From: an uncultured Tissierellia bacterium
Lineage (GTDB): Bacteria > Bacillota > Clostridia > Tissierellales > Peptoniphilaceae
Reading direction: 5' to 3'
Assembly (NCBI GenBank): GCA_947253765.1
Contig: CAMYAK010000008.1
Location: forward strand, 1-64,000
DNA: 64,000 bases
Both the position numbers and the translations under genes were made by a program. Positions 26,655-35,981 of this stretch are shown one piece after another. Within the stretch, counting starts at the first letter, position 1. Every line of letters begins with the position of its first letter. The notes below the pieces were generated by a model that was not told where the DNA came from, did not search any database, and worked only from the letters and a program-made list of their open reading frames with translations.

Positions 26655-27007
26655 CTTGTCTTTCCTTTCTTAGTCTCTATATTAAAGTATTGAGGATATT
26701 GGTCCTTTAGCTGGTTTATATTATAAGAAAAAACCTCCAAGGTAAACTGGATCAATTTTTCTTTTTCAGCATCTCCACACTCCTCCACTTTTACTTCCAT
26801 AAATCCCTGCTTAAACTCCAGGCTCAGTCCCTCTTTTATATTCAGGACCCCTGTCAAAGCATTAACGGAATCTGTAGCCAGTGTTGAAGCTGCACAGCAT
26901 ACCAGGTCTTTGCCTCTTACATCCGAGTCAGCATGGCCCTTCATGATGAAGCCTGCCAGTCTCTCGAAATCATTACTTTTTTCCTTTAAAATCCTTACTT
27001 CTATCAT
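26651..27007 (-). CDS. prp: Ribosomal-processing cysteine protease Prp
   Basis: Protein of 118 aa (YsxB family). Catalytic His in MKGHADSD (about residue 24) and Cys in [11 protein letters not shown] (about 37-38) form the dyad. It cleaves the N-terminal extension of L27, encoded by the next gene. Located between rplU and rpmA with overlapping ends on both sides, the canonical Firmicute order. Confidence 0.93.
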   Translation of the reverse strand: MIEVRILKEKSNDFERLAGFIMKGHADSDVRGKDLVCCAASTLATDSVNALTGVLNIKEGLSLEFKQGFMEVKVEECGDAEKEKLIQFTLEVFSYNINQLKDQYPQYFNIETKKGKTR

Positions 27008-27315
27008 CAGCCGTTGATTTTTTCCACAACAATCTGTGTGTATGGCTGGCGATGACCCTGTTTACGTTTGTAGCCCTTTTTGGACTTGAATTTTCCGACT
27101 ACTATCTTCTTGCCCTTGCCGTGGTTTTCAATTTTGCATTCAACCGAGGCACCTTCAAGATAAGGGCTGCCAAGCTTTAAAGAATCTCCACCAAGCATGA
27201 GAACCTTGTCCAACTGAACTTTATCTCCTGCTTCTCCTGCCAGTTTTTCAACACGTAGGCTCTGGCCTTCCTCTACGCGGTACTGTTTACCGCCTGTCTC
27301 TACTATAGCGTACAT
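27007..27315 (-). CDS. rplU: 50S ribosomal protein L21
   Basis: Protein of 102 aa. [18 protein letters not shown] at the start and [15 protein letters not shown] at the end are diagnostic. It binds 23S rRNA and assembles early. First gene of rplU-prp-rpmA, preceded by a structured leader. Its stop overlaps the prp start by one base. Confidence 0.97.
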   Translation of the reverse strand: MYAIVETGGKQYRVEEGQSLRVEKLAGEAGDKVQLDKVLMLGGDSLKLGSPYLEGASVECKIENHGKGKKIVVGKFKSKKGYKRKQGHRQPYTQIVVEKING

Positions 27316-27398
27316 AAAAACTCCTAATCTGTCAGACTCGCCTTGTGAGGTATTGCCTCGGCAATTTACTAAGAACCTCTTCCGTGCGGTTATACACC
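27316..27398 (-). promoter_or_regulatory. L21 leader (autoregulatory 5' UTR)
   Basis: About 80 nt between promoter and rplU. It contains GGTGTATAACCGCACGG, ATTGCCGAGGCAAT (self-complementary), and CCTCACAAGGCGAGTCTG. The sequence and place fit the Firmicute L21 leader RNA family, thought to let L21 control its own operon. Match judged from memory. Confidence 0.65.
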
Positions 27399-27403
27399 TG
27401 TGT

Positions 27404-27433
27404 ATTGTAACATCTTCAAGGCCTCTATGTAAA
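27404..27433 (-). promoter_or_regulatory. Promoter for rplU-prp-rpmA
   Basis: On the minus strand TTTACA and TACAAT are separated by 18 bp with TG before the -10, ending just upstream of the L21 leader. Confidence 0.6.
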
Positions 27434-27453
27434 GCCTTTTATGCTAATCTTTA

Positions 27454-30400
27454 CTACTCACCCACTGTTTGTCTAGGCCCGCTATCATTAACCGAATTTT
27501 CCGGATTCTGCATTCTTTCAAGTTCCTGTGTCGTCAAGGGCTTATATGTCTCCATACCGTCGTAGTAGGAATCCGAGTATGACTTGTTGGTCCACTCAAG
27601 CCCGAAATACTCCGAGTAAAGATCCCTTAAAACCGGAATCAGGTTGCTTGAAAGACGGCCCAATGGCATGTATATCAGGTTTGCTATTTCCGGCTTATCC
27701 AGCGGCGCAAAGCCCATGACCCAAATATGGGGTGAGTAATTCTTTCCTGTCCTTGGATCCTTGTCATCCCTGGTAGCGGTTCCTGTTTTTAAGGCTGACG
27801 GGAAGGGAAGAGTATTTATTCCATTTTTATCAAGTGCGGCCCTTCTCATTCCTTCGACCACAATATTAAAGTTTTTCTTTTTAATATCTATATCCGTCTT
27901 TTTGGGCAGCTGCTTATATATAAGCGTTTCATTATCCGGCGACCTTATTTCCTTTACCAGGCTGAACTGCATCTTCTCCCCCCTATTTGCAATACTTACG
28001 TCAACTCCCATCATTGTGATTGGCGTATAGGAGTTCTGGCCCTGGCCGATCATTGTGTTGCATGAGTCCGCCTTTGTCCAGCCGATTTGGTTGAAGTAGC
28101 TGTATTTTAGGGTATCGACAAGACCGGCCTTATTCCCGGGCAGAGGCTCAAGGGATTGGTAACCCATGTTGTCCAGAGTCTTTAAAAGAGCATTTCTGGA
28201 CTGCTTTGATTCGTCCTTTGACCAGGACATAATAAGCTTAATATCTTCTTCTATATCTTTACCGGTCTTGGTAACCCCGGACTTCTTATATTTTGAAAGA
28301 TTGGCCTCAAGATATTTTTGAAGCAGTATAAGCGAAAGCTTTGTTTTACCCTCCTGTGTAGGGATATTGTTCTTGCTCTCTGCGGGCACATTTATCTCTA
28401 CACCCGAGTGCTGGTCCATACCCAGCTTTTTAGCCGTTTCCGCCAGCTGGTCAACTTCAAGCTTAAAACCGGGTTCTCCCCCGGCCCTATTCTCCATCCC
28501 CAATCCCAATGTATAGAAATAGGAGTTACATGAATGCCTTATTGCCTCATATAAGTTCTGGTATCCATGCCCTGCGGGATAAACCCAGCATTTGAAAATT
28601 GTATCTCCCACCTTCATTGATCCGGTACAGTTTACCGAGCTTTCGGGGTTAAGTCCGTGCTCCAGGGCTGAAAGTGCCACAACCGGCTTAAGTGATGACC
28701 CCGGTTGGACAGCGCTTTGAGTTATAAGGTTCAGCAAGGGAAGGGGCTTATCCTTGTCAGGATTGTTATCCCCCCTAAGGTTCTCCCAATCCTGGTTGGA
28801 TATACCGGTAACAAATAAGTTCGGATCATATCCCGGATATGAAACCATAGCCTTAACCTCACCTGTTCTTGGATCTGCTGAAACGCTTGATCCTGAGCTG
28901 ATGCTTGATGACCACAGGGTCGGGCTTACACCCCAAGGAGAAACATAGTTAACCCCTTTCTTTATTGCTTTTATGGCATTTTTTATTATTTTTTCGCAAG
29001 CTTCCTGGTATTTTATGTCTATGGAAAGGTATAGGTTGTTCCCCGCCTTAGGCTCCGTCTTTGTCAAAATTTCAGTCCTATTGCCCTTGGAATCTATCCT
29101 TACCAGCTCCTTACCCGGAACCCCTCGCAGGGTTTCTTCAAAGCTCTCCTCAACTCCGGTTTTTCCAATCAGTTCCCCCGGTAAGTAGCCCTTGCCTTTT
29201 ATATATTTTTTTACCTCTTCCTCGGCTGCAATTTTTCCTATGTAGCCGAGAACATGACAGGCAGCCTCTCCATGGGGATAGAAACGGATGGATTCTCGTG
29301 AAACCCCTATGCCCGTCATAGCCGGTATATTTTCCTCAACCTTGGCAACCATTTCATTCGAAAGCTCGTAGCATAGGTTGAGAGGAGCGTAAGAGCTTGA
29401 AGCCTTGAACATTATCTTATCTTGGGTAACAAGTTTCCCGTATGTCCAAATCGGATCCTCAAGCTCTTCTATCTTTCTTTTTTCAAGGATTTTTACAAAG
29501 GCATCCTGAGGCTTATCGTCTTTCAACTTATATCTTTTAAAGAAATCTTCAAGATCCTTTTCAAGTGTGTATTTCCAAAGCTTTATATTTACTCCCGGGT
29601 AAATTCCCCGGGTAAAAAGAGAATCCTGTGCCAGGTCCTTATAGTCGTCGGATACAATTATCTCATCAAGGATCTTGTGTTTTCTTCCCAGCTTTATCAG
29701 CCTTTCTATAGGCTTCTCCTCAGTATCCTCATCCTTCTCATAGGCTATGGTTATGGATTTGGCATCCGAATTGATTTTATATGTTAAGTTAAGGTTGGAT
29801 TCAAGTGTGTTTAACTTATTTATCAGGGCTTCAGCCGGTATATAAAATTGATTATCCTTTCCTACCGACATTGAACTGAGAAAGCCCTCCAAAGAGACAT
29901 TCTTAACCATGCTTATAAAATCACCTTGGGCCTCGCTGTCGACCTTTATTTCAGGATATCTTTGGTGGAGGAGGCCCTTCTTTTTTAAAAGATCCTCTTT
30001 GTATGTATAAACAAAATCTTCCAGTACCAAGTTTCCCTGCAAAGACTTACTTTTCAGAATATCAAATGCAATTTTTCTTGATGCCGGATGGTTCATTATC
30101 TGGGTAAGGATTGCCGGATTGTCTTTTACCTGCTTAGCCAAAAAACTAATCGGTGTTTCGCTTGGATTTAAAATTTTTTCATCGATCATTTTTTTATATG
30201 CAGGTGAGCTGTCATCGTAGCTTATTCCCAAATCCCCGTTAATAGCTACTTTTAATGGCAGGGCGCGGCCCTTTAAAGAGAAAGCCTTTAAAGCCCTGGC
30301 ACCGATAGAAATCCTGTAATCTTCCTTGTCTGCCGCTTTATATACACCTTTAATCCAGTCTTGGATCAGGTTGTTATCAACAAGAAGCTGCTCGGCCTTG

Positions 30401-30813
30401 CTTTGCGGCGTGCTGACCTCTTTAAAATAGTCTTCATCTTCAGCGTAACGAAAAACATACAGGGAAATCGGGAAATCATCCAGATAGTCAACACCGTCCA
30501 AATCCATATATCTTACGAGCTCTTTCAGAGTTTTGTCCTTCTGATCGGATCTAAGAGACTTGAAATCGTCTTTATAGCTCCTGGCGGAATATGAAATCCG
30601 GGTTCCTGCAAGAAGCTCTCCATTGCAATCATAGATGTTTCCCCTGGGCGCAGTGATCTGAATTTCCTTTGTCCTCTTGTCCTCAGAAAGGCTCCTATAA
30701 GAGTCCCCGTTTTTTATGGTCAGGTCATATAGCTTCAAAATAAGTACAAACATCAACAGGCTTAAAGCAATTATTATTATACCTGTGCGAATTTTTTTAC
30801 TCCGGTTGACCAT
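27454..30813 (-). CDS. mrdA: Penicillin-binding protein 2 (class B transpeptidase), unusually long
   Basis: Protein of 1119 aa against about 600-750 usually. One N-terminal membrane helix (residues about 10-30), pedestal motif APRGNIYDCNGELLAGT (about 54), then roughly 350 residues of extra helical sequence before the linker motif EESFEETLRGVPG. The transpeptidase domain has SSLK with the acyl-enzyme Ser, SCN (SxN) and KTGTA. It cross-links lateral-wall peptidoglycan with RodA. Placed after mreB, mreC and mreD as the last elongasome gene. The long insertion is not interrupted by stops. Confidence in the class is high; the role of the insertion is unknown. Confidence 0.9.
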   Translation of the reverse strand: MVNRSKKIRTGIIIIALSLLMFVLILKLYDLTIKNGDSYRSLSEDKRTKEIQITAPRGNIYDCNGELLAGTRISYSARSYKDDFKSLRSDQKDKTLKELVRYMDLDGVDYLDDFPISLYVFRYAEDEDYFKEVSTPQSKAEQLLVDNNLIQDWIKGVYKAADKEDYRISIGARALKAFSLKGRALPLKVAINGDLGISYDDSSPAYKKMIDEKILNPSETPISFLAKQVKDNPAILTQIMNHPASRKIAFDILKSKSLQGNLVLEDFVYTYKEDLLKKKGLLHQRYPEIKVDSEAQGDFISMVKNVSLEGFLSSMSVGKDNQFYIPAEALINKLNTLESNLNLTYKINSDAKSITIAYEKDEDTEEKPIERLIKLGRKHKILDEIIVSDDYKDLAQDSLFTRGIYPGVNIKLWKYTLEKDLEDFFKRYKLKDDKPQDAFVKILEKRKIEELEDPIWTYGKLVTQDKIMFKASSSYAPLNLCYELSNEMVAKVEENIPAMTGIGVSRESIRFYPHGEAACHVLGYIGKIAAEEEVKKYIKGKGYLPGELIGKTGVEESFEETLRGVPGKELVRIDSKGNRTEILTKTEPKAGNNLYLSIDIKYQEACEKIIKNAIKAIKKGVNYVSPWGVSPTLWSSSISSGSSVSADPRTGEVKAMVSYPGYDPNLFVTGISNQDWENLRGDNNPDKDKPLPLLNLITQSAVQPGSSLKPVVALSALEHGLNPESSVNCTGSMKVGDTIFKCWVYPAGHGYQNLYEAIRHSCNSYFYTLGLGMENRAGGEPGFKLEVDQLAETAKKLGMDQHSGVEINVPAESKNNIPTQEGKTKLSLILLQKYLEANLSKYKKSGVTKTGKDIEEDIKLIMSWSKDESKQSRNALLKTLDNMGYQSLEPLPGNKAGLVDTLKYSYFNQIGWTKADSCNTMIGQGQNSYTPITMMGVDVSIANRGEKMQFSLVKEIRSPDNETLIYKQLPKKTDIDIKKKNFNIVVEGMRRAALDKNGINTLPFPSALKTGTATRDDKDPRTGKNYSPHIWVMGFAPLDKPEIANLIYMPLGRLSSNLIPVLRDLYSEYFGLEWTNKSYSDSYYDGMETYKPLTTQELERMQNPENSVNDSGPRQTVGE

Positions 30814-30824
30814 TTAGGCTCCCT

Positions 30825-31325
30825 TCAAATTCCGGTAAATTTTCTTATCGGATATGGCGGTATGAATTTCTTCATAATAAAAACAAATATAAAATACAGC
30901 CCCATATTTAAAAAGCCTTCAAAAATGGCAGGCCCCTTCAAATATGAAACCTGAGCAAGCTTGGGATCTATCAACATGGCTATTAAAATCACGCCGATCT
31001 TGGCAATTATGCTTGCAGCAAAAACGAAAACCGCCCCGGTTAATATACGACCTCCACCGTTTTTAAGGAGTTTTCCGGATACGTAGCCTATCAGGAAATA
31101 TATCAGTGCGTGTACGCCAAGCACATTGGAAAACATCACATCTTCCATCAGGCCCAAGCCCAGACCGGTATAAGCCGCCCAATCCCTTCCATACAACATA
31201 GCTAAGCAAATTATAAAAACTATGAATAAATTTGCTGTTGCCGAAAAAATGTTTATGGCTGACAATATCCCCGACTGAACCACTATCACTGCCAAAGTGA
31301 GGATAGCAAATCTCTTTTTATTCAT
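30825..31325 (-). CDS. mreD: Rod shape-determining protein MreD
   Basis: Protein of 166 aa, almost wholly hydrophobic with about five membrane helices, as expected of MreD. Identified mainly by position between mreC and PBP2, with a typical GLGLGLMEDVMFSNVLGVHAL motif near residue 60 (conserved GLxxD in the family). It overlaps mreC by 4 bp. Part of the elongasome membrane scaffold. Confidence 0.85.
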   Translation of the reverse strand: MNKKRFAILTLAVIVVQSGILSAINIFSATANLFIVFIICLAMLYGRDWAAYTGLGLGLMEDVMFSNVLGVHALIYFLIGYVSGKLLKNGGGRILTGAVFVFAASIIAKIGVILIAMLIDPKLAQVSYLKGPAIFEGFLNMGLYFIFVFIMKKFIPPYPIRKFTGI

Positions 31326-32197
31326 CTTGCCTCCTCCTCAAGTTTCACTTTTGATGCATCTTCTACATGCATAACTAGGAGCCTGTAAAGTCTGTTGAAG
31401 TCCACTGAGGTCTTGACTGAAACATTCTTGGTCAGGCCGTCCTCCGATGAGCTTATCTTGGTAACCTTTCCAATCAGAATGCCCCTGGGATATACACCGC
31501 CTATGCCTGAGGTTAAAACATCTTCTCCTTCTTTTACAGGTGTTTGCGGATCAAGCAAGTATCCGAACAAGTCTTCCTTGTCACGGTCATTTATTATTCC
31601 GTATCCGCCACTCTCGGCGAATATTGCTGATATATTATTGGACATATCCAAGATTGATGATACTTTTGCGTAGTTCAAGCCCACCTCGTAGACTTTTCCT
31701 ACCAGGCCCGCAATGGCAGGCTCATCTTTGCTTTTATTGCCCACCATAACGATGTCTCCCTGTTTGATGCCCGAGAGACTCCCCTTGTTGAGTATAAACC
31801 TCACATAGTGGCCGCCGGTATCGGAAGCTGAAACATTGGCCTCTATAAGTTTGTCCTGATTTATTTTTCTCAACTCGGACTGGCCCTTAAGAATCTCCGA
31901 CTCATTTATTACCAGGCCCAGCCGGTCTATCATTGACTTGAGCTTTATATTTTCTTCCCTCAGGTTCCTTATCTCAACCTGGTCAGCCTTCTCCCCGAAT
32001 AGCCTGTCATACATCTTATAGGCCGATTGGGAAACTGAATAAAAGAGGCTGTTGATCGGTGCAACCGCCGTGTTCAATATCCTTGACGGAAGTTTAGAGG
32101 TCGACGGGTTCCTGCTTGAAAAGAATATGAGAAGGACCAGGAGAACCGTTGTCGCATAAAATCTTATCCTGTCTTTTCTCTTTTTTCTATCATACAT
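31322..32197 (-). CDS. mreC: Rod shape-determining protein MreC
   Basis: Protein of 291 aa. One N-terminal membrane helix (about 13-28), a coiled coil (about 70-100: VEIRNLREENIKLKS), then the two beta-barrel domains with GIKQGDIVMV, GLVGKVYEVG, and TSGIGGVYPRGILIGKV. It sits outside the membrane and links MreB with PBP2. ATG overlaps the mreB stop by one base. Confidence 0.93.
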   Translation of the reverse strand: MYDRKKRKDRIRFYATTVLLVLLIFFSSRNPSTSKLPSRILNTAVAPINSLFYSVSQSAYKMYDRLFGEKADQVEIRNLREENIKLKSMIDRLGLVINESEILKGQSELRKINQDKLIEANVSASDTGGHYVRFILNKGSLSGIKQGDIVMVGNKSKDEPAIAGLVGKVYEVGLNYAKVSSILDMSNNISAIFAESGGYGIINDRDKEDLFGYLLDPQTPVKEGEDVLTSGIGGVYPRGILIGKVTKISSSEDGLTKNVSVKTSVDFNRLYRLLVMHVEDASKVKLEEEAR

Positions 32198-33222
32198 CAG
32201 ACTCTTCCCCTAACATCACTTTTTTTGCTTCTAAGCAGGATCAAGCATCCATTTGCAACATCTTCCACAGGATTTTCAGACATGATAACCTTTATCTCAA
32301 GTTTATTTCCCAGGTATTGGGCCAAGCCGTCTAAAAGGGCCAGGCCTCCGGTCAGACAAAGTCCCCTTCCCACTATCTCGGCAGCCAGCTCTGGCGGTGT
32401 TTTTTCAAGCGTCTTTTTAATGCACAGGGCCAATTCCTGTCCAAACTTTTCAAATACGGGATAGAGATCAGACCCATATACATCTATACTTCTGGGCATG
32501 CCGCTCAGGGCGTCACGTCCTCCGATCTGCATGGCATTTTTTTGCTTGTCCGCAGCCAAGCTTCCAATCTCTATCTTTAAAGACTCTGCGCTGTTTTCTC
32601 CTATGATAATGTCGAACTTGTTCCTCAAGAGCTTACTTATTTCTTTATCTAAGTAATCCCCTCCCTTGTGGAGACATTGGGATGTAATTAGTCCGTATGT
32701 ACTTACTATTGATACGCTGCTTATACCCGCGCCGCAATCAACAACCAGGGCTCCACCTGAACCCGACTTCTTTTCTATAAAGCCTGCCCCATAAGCTGCG
32801 GCCAGGGCCTGGTCCACCAAGATCACTTCTCTGGCACCGGCCTGGTAAACAGCATCCTGCAAGGCTCTTTGCTCGATATCGCCTCCAAAAGATGACATAG
32901 CCATAACAACAGCCGGCCCGAAGAGACAGAAGTTTGGTCCTGTTTCATGTATATAGTATTCTATTAAGGCCTTGCTAAGTTCAAAATCAGACACGGCCCC
33001 ATTTGAAAAGGGCTTGACGGCCACAAGGTTCTCCGGCGACTTGCCGATCAGGTCCTTGGCGGCCTTGCCCTTTGCCAGCACTTTCTTGCTGACTATATCA
33101 AGCGCCAAAACTGAAGGGTCATTCTTTATAATCCCCTTATCTGAAGTTGCCACAATGATATTTGCCGTTCCCATGTCTATAGCCATGTTCGGGGCATAGA
33201 CGCTAAAATGTTTTGAGGCCAT
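32197..33222 (-). CDS. mreB: Rod shape-determining protein MreB (divergent)
   Basis: Actin-like protein of 341 aa. Phosphate-1 motif AIDMGTANIIV, phosphate-2 VVDCGAGISSVSI, then HKGGDYLDKEI, GENSAESLKIEIGS and adenosine motif CLTGGLALLDG. Several of these deviate from common MreB (DIGGGTT, LTGGGALL), but the whole pattern and the mreCD neighbours fix the family. The start at 33222 is chosen because GAGGAAGGAA precedes it; an ATG at 33252 adds ten residues but lacks a ribosome site. TATAAT occurs at 33281-33286 (minus) without a clear -35. Confidence 0.88.
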   Translation of the reverse strand: MASKHFSVYAPNMAIDMGTANIIVATSDKGIIKNDPSVLALDIVSKKVLAKGKAAKDLIGKSPENLVAVKPFSNGAVSDFELSKALIEYYIHETGPNFCLFGPAVVMAMSSFGGDIEQRALQDAVYQAGAREVILVDQALAAAYGAGFIEKKSGSGGALVVDCGAGISSVSIVSTYGLITSQCLHKGGDYLDKEISKLLRNKFDIIIGENSAESLKIEIGSLAADKQKNAMQIGGRDALSGMPRSIDVYGSDLYPVFEKFGQELALCIKKTLEKTPPELAAEIVGRGLCLTGGLALLDGLAQYLGNKLEIKVIMSENPVEDVANGCLILLRSKKSDVRGRV

Positions 33223-33317
33223 AGATGCTAATTCCTTCCTCTTATCAGTCATAATACTTTATATTTTAATTCTGATATTCATTATATACTCTAATTGCAT
33301 TTTTCTCATTTTGATTT

Positions 33318-34019
33318 TCAAAATATCCCTCTTTGTTTTAGAGATATATAGTCTCCCTTGCCTATTATCAAATGGTCAAGAACAGGTATTCCGACCAGGT
33401 CTCCTACTTTAGCAAGCCTTTTTGTTACAAGTATGTCCTCCTGAGACGGCTCAGGATCTCCCGACGGATGGTTATGTGAAATCATTATCGAACATGCCCC
33501 ATTGCTTATTGCCGCCCTGTAAACCTCCCTAGGGTGGACCATAGTCTGGTTAAGTGTACCTATTGAAATAATTTCCCTGCCAATCGGCTTGTTTTTGCTG
33601 TCAAGGAAGATGACGCAAAAGACCTCCCTGTTTTCTCCCGCATAAAGGGATTTCAGGTAATTTGCCACTGTTTTTGGAGAATTGAGTGATATGGAATAAA
33701 AGTTTTTTGCCCGGCTCAACCTCAAACCAAGTTCTATTCCCGCTATTATACGGCAGGACTTGCTTGTTCCTATACCGTCATAAGACTTGAGCTCGTCTAT
33801 GCTGGCCTTTATAAGCCAGCTCCTCTCCCTCCTCTGCCTCAATATCCCGTCTGCAAGTTCCAGGGCGTTCTTATCCCTGCTGCCCGACCCTATTAAAATT
33901 GCCAGGAGCTCTTCGTCAGAAAGGGCTTCCCTCCCCCTATCCACAAGCTTTTCCATTGGCCTCTCACGACTGGGATATTCTTTCATGCATATTTTATCTT
34001 TTGTTTTTCTTTCACTCAT
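33318..34019 (-). CDS. radC: RadC-family JAB1/MPN-domain protein
   Basis: Protein of 233 aa. N-terminal helix-hairpin-helix (LKSYDGIGTSKSCRII, about residue 75) and C-terminal metal-binding motif SHNHPSGDPEPSQED (about 180) of the JAMM type. Despite the name, a DNA-repair role is doubtful; biochemical function is not settled. It lies just upstream of mreB, a common Firmicute arrangement. Confidence 0.92.
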   Translation of the reverse strand: MSERKTKDKICMKEYPSRERPMEKLVDRGREALSDEELLAILIGSGSRDKNALELADGILRQRRERSWLIKASIDELKSYDGIGTSKSCRIIAGIELGLRLSRAKNFYSISLNSPKTVANYLKSLYAGENREVFCVIFLDSKNKPIGREIISIGTLNQTMVHPREVYRAAISNGACSIMISHNHPSGDPEPSQEDILVTKRLAKVGDLVGIPVLDHLIIGKGDYISLKQRGIF

Positions 34020-34047
34020 TCTGTTGTCCTAAAACCTTTCATAATAT

Positions 34048-34569
34048 TTAATTATCATTTTTTAGGACAAGGGCTTTCAGGTGTGGAACTATATAGTTGC
34101 AAGATAGGCCGACAAAAAATCCCGTTACAAGTCCGAACAGGTTTAATACCGGCATATAGGAAAAAATCCTGAAATTGGAAAATGCCAAAGATGCCACACA
34201 GAGCTGGCCGAAATTGTGGGCAAATGCCCCCATTTCACTGATTCCTATTAAGCTGAATGTCGGCATCAAAAATTTTACCGCCAGGCCCATAATAATCGCT
34301 GATAAAACGGCCCCCGACAGCGAATAAAAAAAAGAAGTTATGGCACCTGTGAAGAGCATTAACAGAACGGATTTCAGGACTGCCACAATAAATCCTTCCT
34401 TCCATCCGAAAACAACAATACAGGTTAATATTATTATATTTGAAAGTCCCGGCTTGGCTCCAGGTACAAAAAACGGCAAGGGTATGGCCTGCTCAAATAA
34501 GGAAATAACCAAAGCCAGAGCCGTAAGAATGCCTAAAAATGCTATTTTTCCAGTCTTCATATCTGTCAC
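34048..34569 (-). CDS. Gx transporter family membrane protein (EetB-like; also named heptaprenyl diphosphate synthase component I)
   Basis: Protein of 173 aa with about five membrane helices, including ALALVISLFEQAIPLPFFVPG and a GAKPGLSNII motif (about 38-46) typical of the family. Databases name it heptaprenyl diphosphate synthase component I or Gx transporter. As I recall, EetB of the Listeria and lactobacillus extracellular-electron-transfer loci belongs here. It starts with GTG, overlapping the stop of the upstream NusG-II gene by 4 bp (GTGA). That pair sits directly after rnfB. Its transported substrate is unknown. Confidence 0.7.
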   Translation of the reverse strand: MTDMKTGKIAFLGILTALALVISLFEQAIPLPFFVPGAKPGLSNIIILTCIVVFGWKEGFIVAVLKSVLLMLFTGAITSFFYSLSGAVLSAIIMGLAVKFLMPTFSLIGISEMGAFAHNFGQLCVASLAFSNFRIFSYMPVLNLFGLVTGFFVGLSCNYIVPHLKALVLKNDN

Positions 34570-34967
34570 CTTATTATCGCATCTATATCGCCGGCCTTGT
34601 TGTCAGACGATTTTATCTCTATAAGAAGATGGTTTGGCAGGCAAACTATCATGCTTCCTATTTTTCTTATCTCTCCTTGATGAATGCATATTTGATTCGG
34701 GCAATCCGATTTCTCCATGCAAACCCCGTCTTCACTCAAATGTATAATATTGGACCCGTACTTGCTCTTATACTTAAAACTTTTTCCTATGTTGGTCCCG
34801 CTCAAGTCCAGGCTGTCAACTTCCCTGCCGTCGATTTGAACGGAAACTCTTTTCCCTTCAGCCTTGTCCCAATCCCAAGACAGAATCCCTAAGCTCAAGA
34901 GACTTATAAGCAGCAAAAAAATAATTAATACTATGTCCGCTTTTGTAAGTGAAGTCTTTTTTAACAT
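34566..34967 (-). CDS. NusG domain II-containing membrane-anchored protein (EetA-like)
   Basis: Protein of 133 aa with one membrane helix (residues about 10-30) and an extracellular NusG-II domain. The domain ends with conserved Cys/His stretches (CMEKSDCPNQICIHQG, then MIVCLPN). The start at 34967 is set by GGAGGCGATT; an upstream in-frame ATG at 35018 lacks a ribosome site and would put charged residues before the helix. As I recall, EetA of flavin-based electron-transfer loci has this domain. Coupled to the Gx gene, downstream of rnfCDGEAB but with its own promoter. Confidence 0.75.
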   Translation of the reverse strand: MLKKTSLTKADIVLIIFLLLISLLSLGILSWDWDKAEGKRVSVQIDGREVDSLDLSGTNIGKSFKYKSKYGSNIIHLSEDGVCMEKSDCPNQICIHQGEIRKIGSMIVCLPNHLLIEIKSSDNKAGDIDAIIR

Positions 34968-34989
34968 AATCGCCTCCGAATCGATTTCA

Positions 34990-35018
34990 AGTTTATCAAA
35001 GTAAAACCTCGCATTCAA
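34990..35018 (-). promoter_or_regulatory. Promoter for the NusG-II/Gx pair
   Basis: On the minus strand TTGAAT and TAAACT are separated by 17 bp, about 22 bp upstream of the NusG-II ATG and just after the rnf terminator. Confidence 0.5.
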
Positions 35019-35040
35019 TGATTGGGCCCGCTAATGGATC

Positions 35041-35085
35041 AAAAAGAAAGAGGCTGCCACAAAATTGATACTGTGACCAGCCTCT
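35041..35085 (-). terminator. Terminator of the rnf operon
   Basis: AGAGGCTG/CAGCCTCT outer arms with extra inner pairing (GTCACA/TGTGGC), followed by TTTCTTTTT on the minus strand. Confidence 0.75.
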
Positions 35086-35121
35086 CAGCATTTCTGTTAA
35101 TTTTTATATTATCTAAATTGC

Positions 35122-35970
35122 CTATGCTTCAACCGTCTCTTTTTCCTCAGGCATGCAGGCATCTACATCCGGTTGAGGATCAAGTATTATGCACTTTGAC
35201 GGACATTTTTCCGCAGCAAGCTTGGCCTTTTCCATATCGAAGCCCTTGCCGTATACAACCTTGGCAAGTTTTCCGTCCATTACAAATTGGCCCGGAGCTT
35301 GTCTTGTACACATAGAGCAGCCTATGCAGCCAATGCTGCATGCGGACTTAACGTCCTTTCCGAATTCAGGATTTGAGCACTTGACTTGGGCACCTGCGTG
35401 ATAAGGTACAAGCTTAATGATATGTTTTGGACATATATTTATGCAGGCCATACAGGATGTGCATTTTTCCTGGTCGATTTTGGCAATGCCATTGACCATC
35501 TTAATAGCTCCGAAGTTACATACGTTCTTGCAGCTTCCGCATCCAAGGCAACCGTAAGTGCAGGATTTGCATCCGCCAAAGCTATATGTCATCAGTCGGC
35601 AGTCATTGATACCTTCATACTTGAAAAGGTCATCCGTATGATCCTTGTCCCCTAGGCATTGAACCGAGGCTACCATCCTCTGCATGCCTTCAGCCGATCC
35701 GCCCATGATTTCAGCAACGGCTTCCGCGCACTTCTCCCCGCCCACGACACAAGCGGTTACAACAGCCTCGCCGTTGGCCATGGCCTGGGCACAACCGTCA
35801 CATCCGGGATATCCGCAGGCACCACAGTTGGCTCCGGGCAAGACATCTCTTATGGCTTTAACTTTCGGGTCTACAGGAATATAAGTAAGTTTGCTGACCA
35901 CTCCTAAAAGAAAGGCAAATAGCCCCCCCAGAACAGCCATGATTATTACAGGAGTTATGATTGTTGGCAT
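35122..35970 (-). CDS. rnfB: Rnf complex subunit B
   Basis: Protein of 282 aa. N-terminal membrane helix, then a CGACGYPGCDGCA iron-sulfur motif (about residue 46), a 2[4Fe-4S] ferredoxin-like region (CLGCGSCKNVC and CTSCMACINICP, about 143-183), and a further Cys-rich part (CSIGCIGCSMC, CPSKC). It takes electrons from ferredoxin into the membrane complex. Last gene of rnfCDGEAB. Strong AAGGAGG site. Confidence 0.95.
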   Translation of the reverse strand: MPTIITPVIIMAVLGGLFAFLLGVVSKLTYIPVDPKVKAIRDVLPGANCGACGYPGCDGCAQAMANGEAVVTACVVGGEKCAEAVAEIMGGSAEGMQRMVASVQCLGDKDHTDDLFKYEGINDCRLMTYSFGGCKSCTYGCLGCGSCKNVCNFGAIKMVNGIAKIDQEKCTSCMACINICPKHIIKLVPYHAGAQVKCSNPEFGKDVKSACSIGCIGCSMCTRQAPGQFVMDGKLAKVVYGKGFDMEKAKLAAEKCPSKCIILDPQPDVDACMPEEKETVEA

Positions 35971-35981
35971 CTCTTCCTCCT

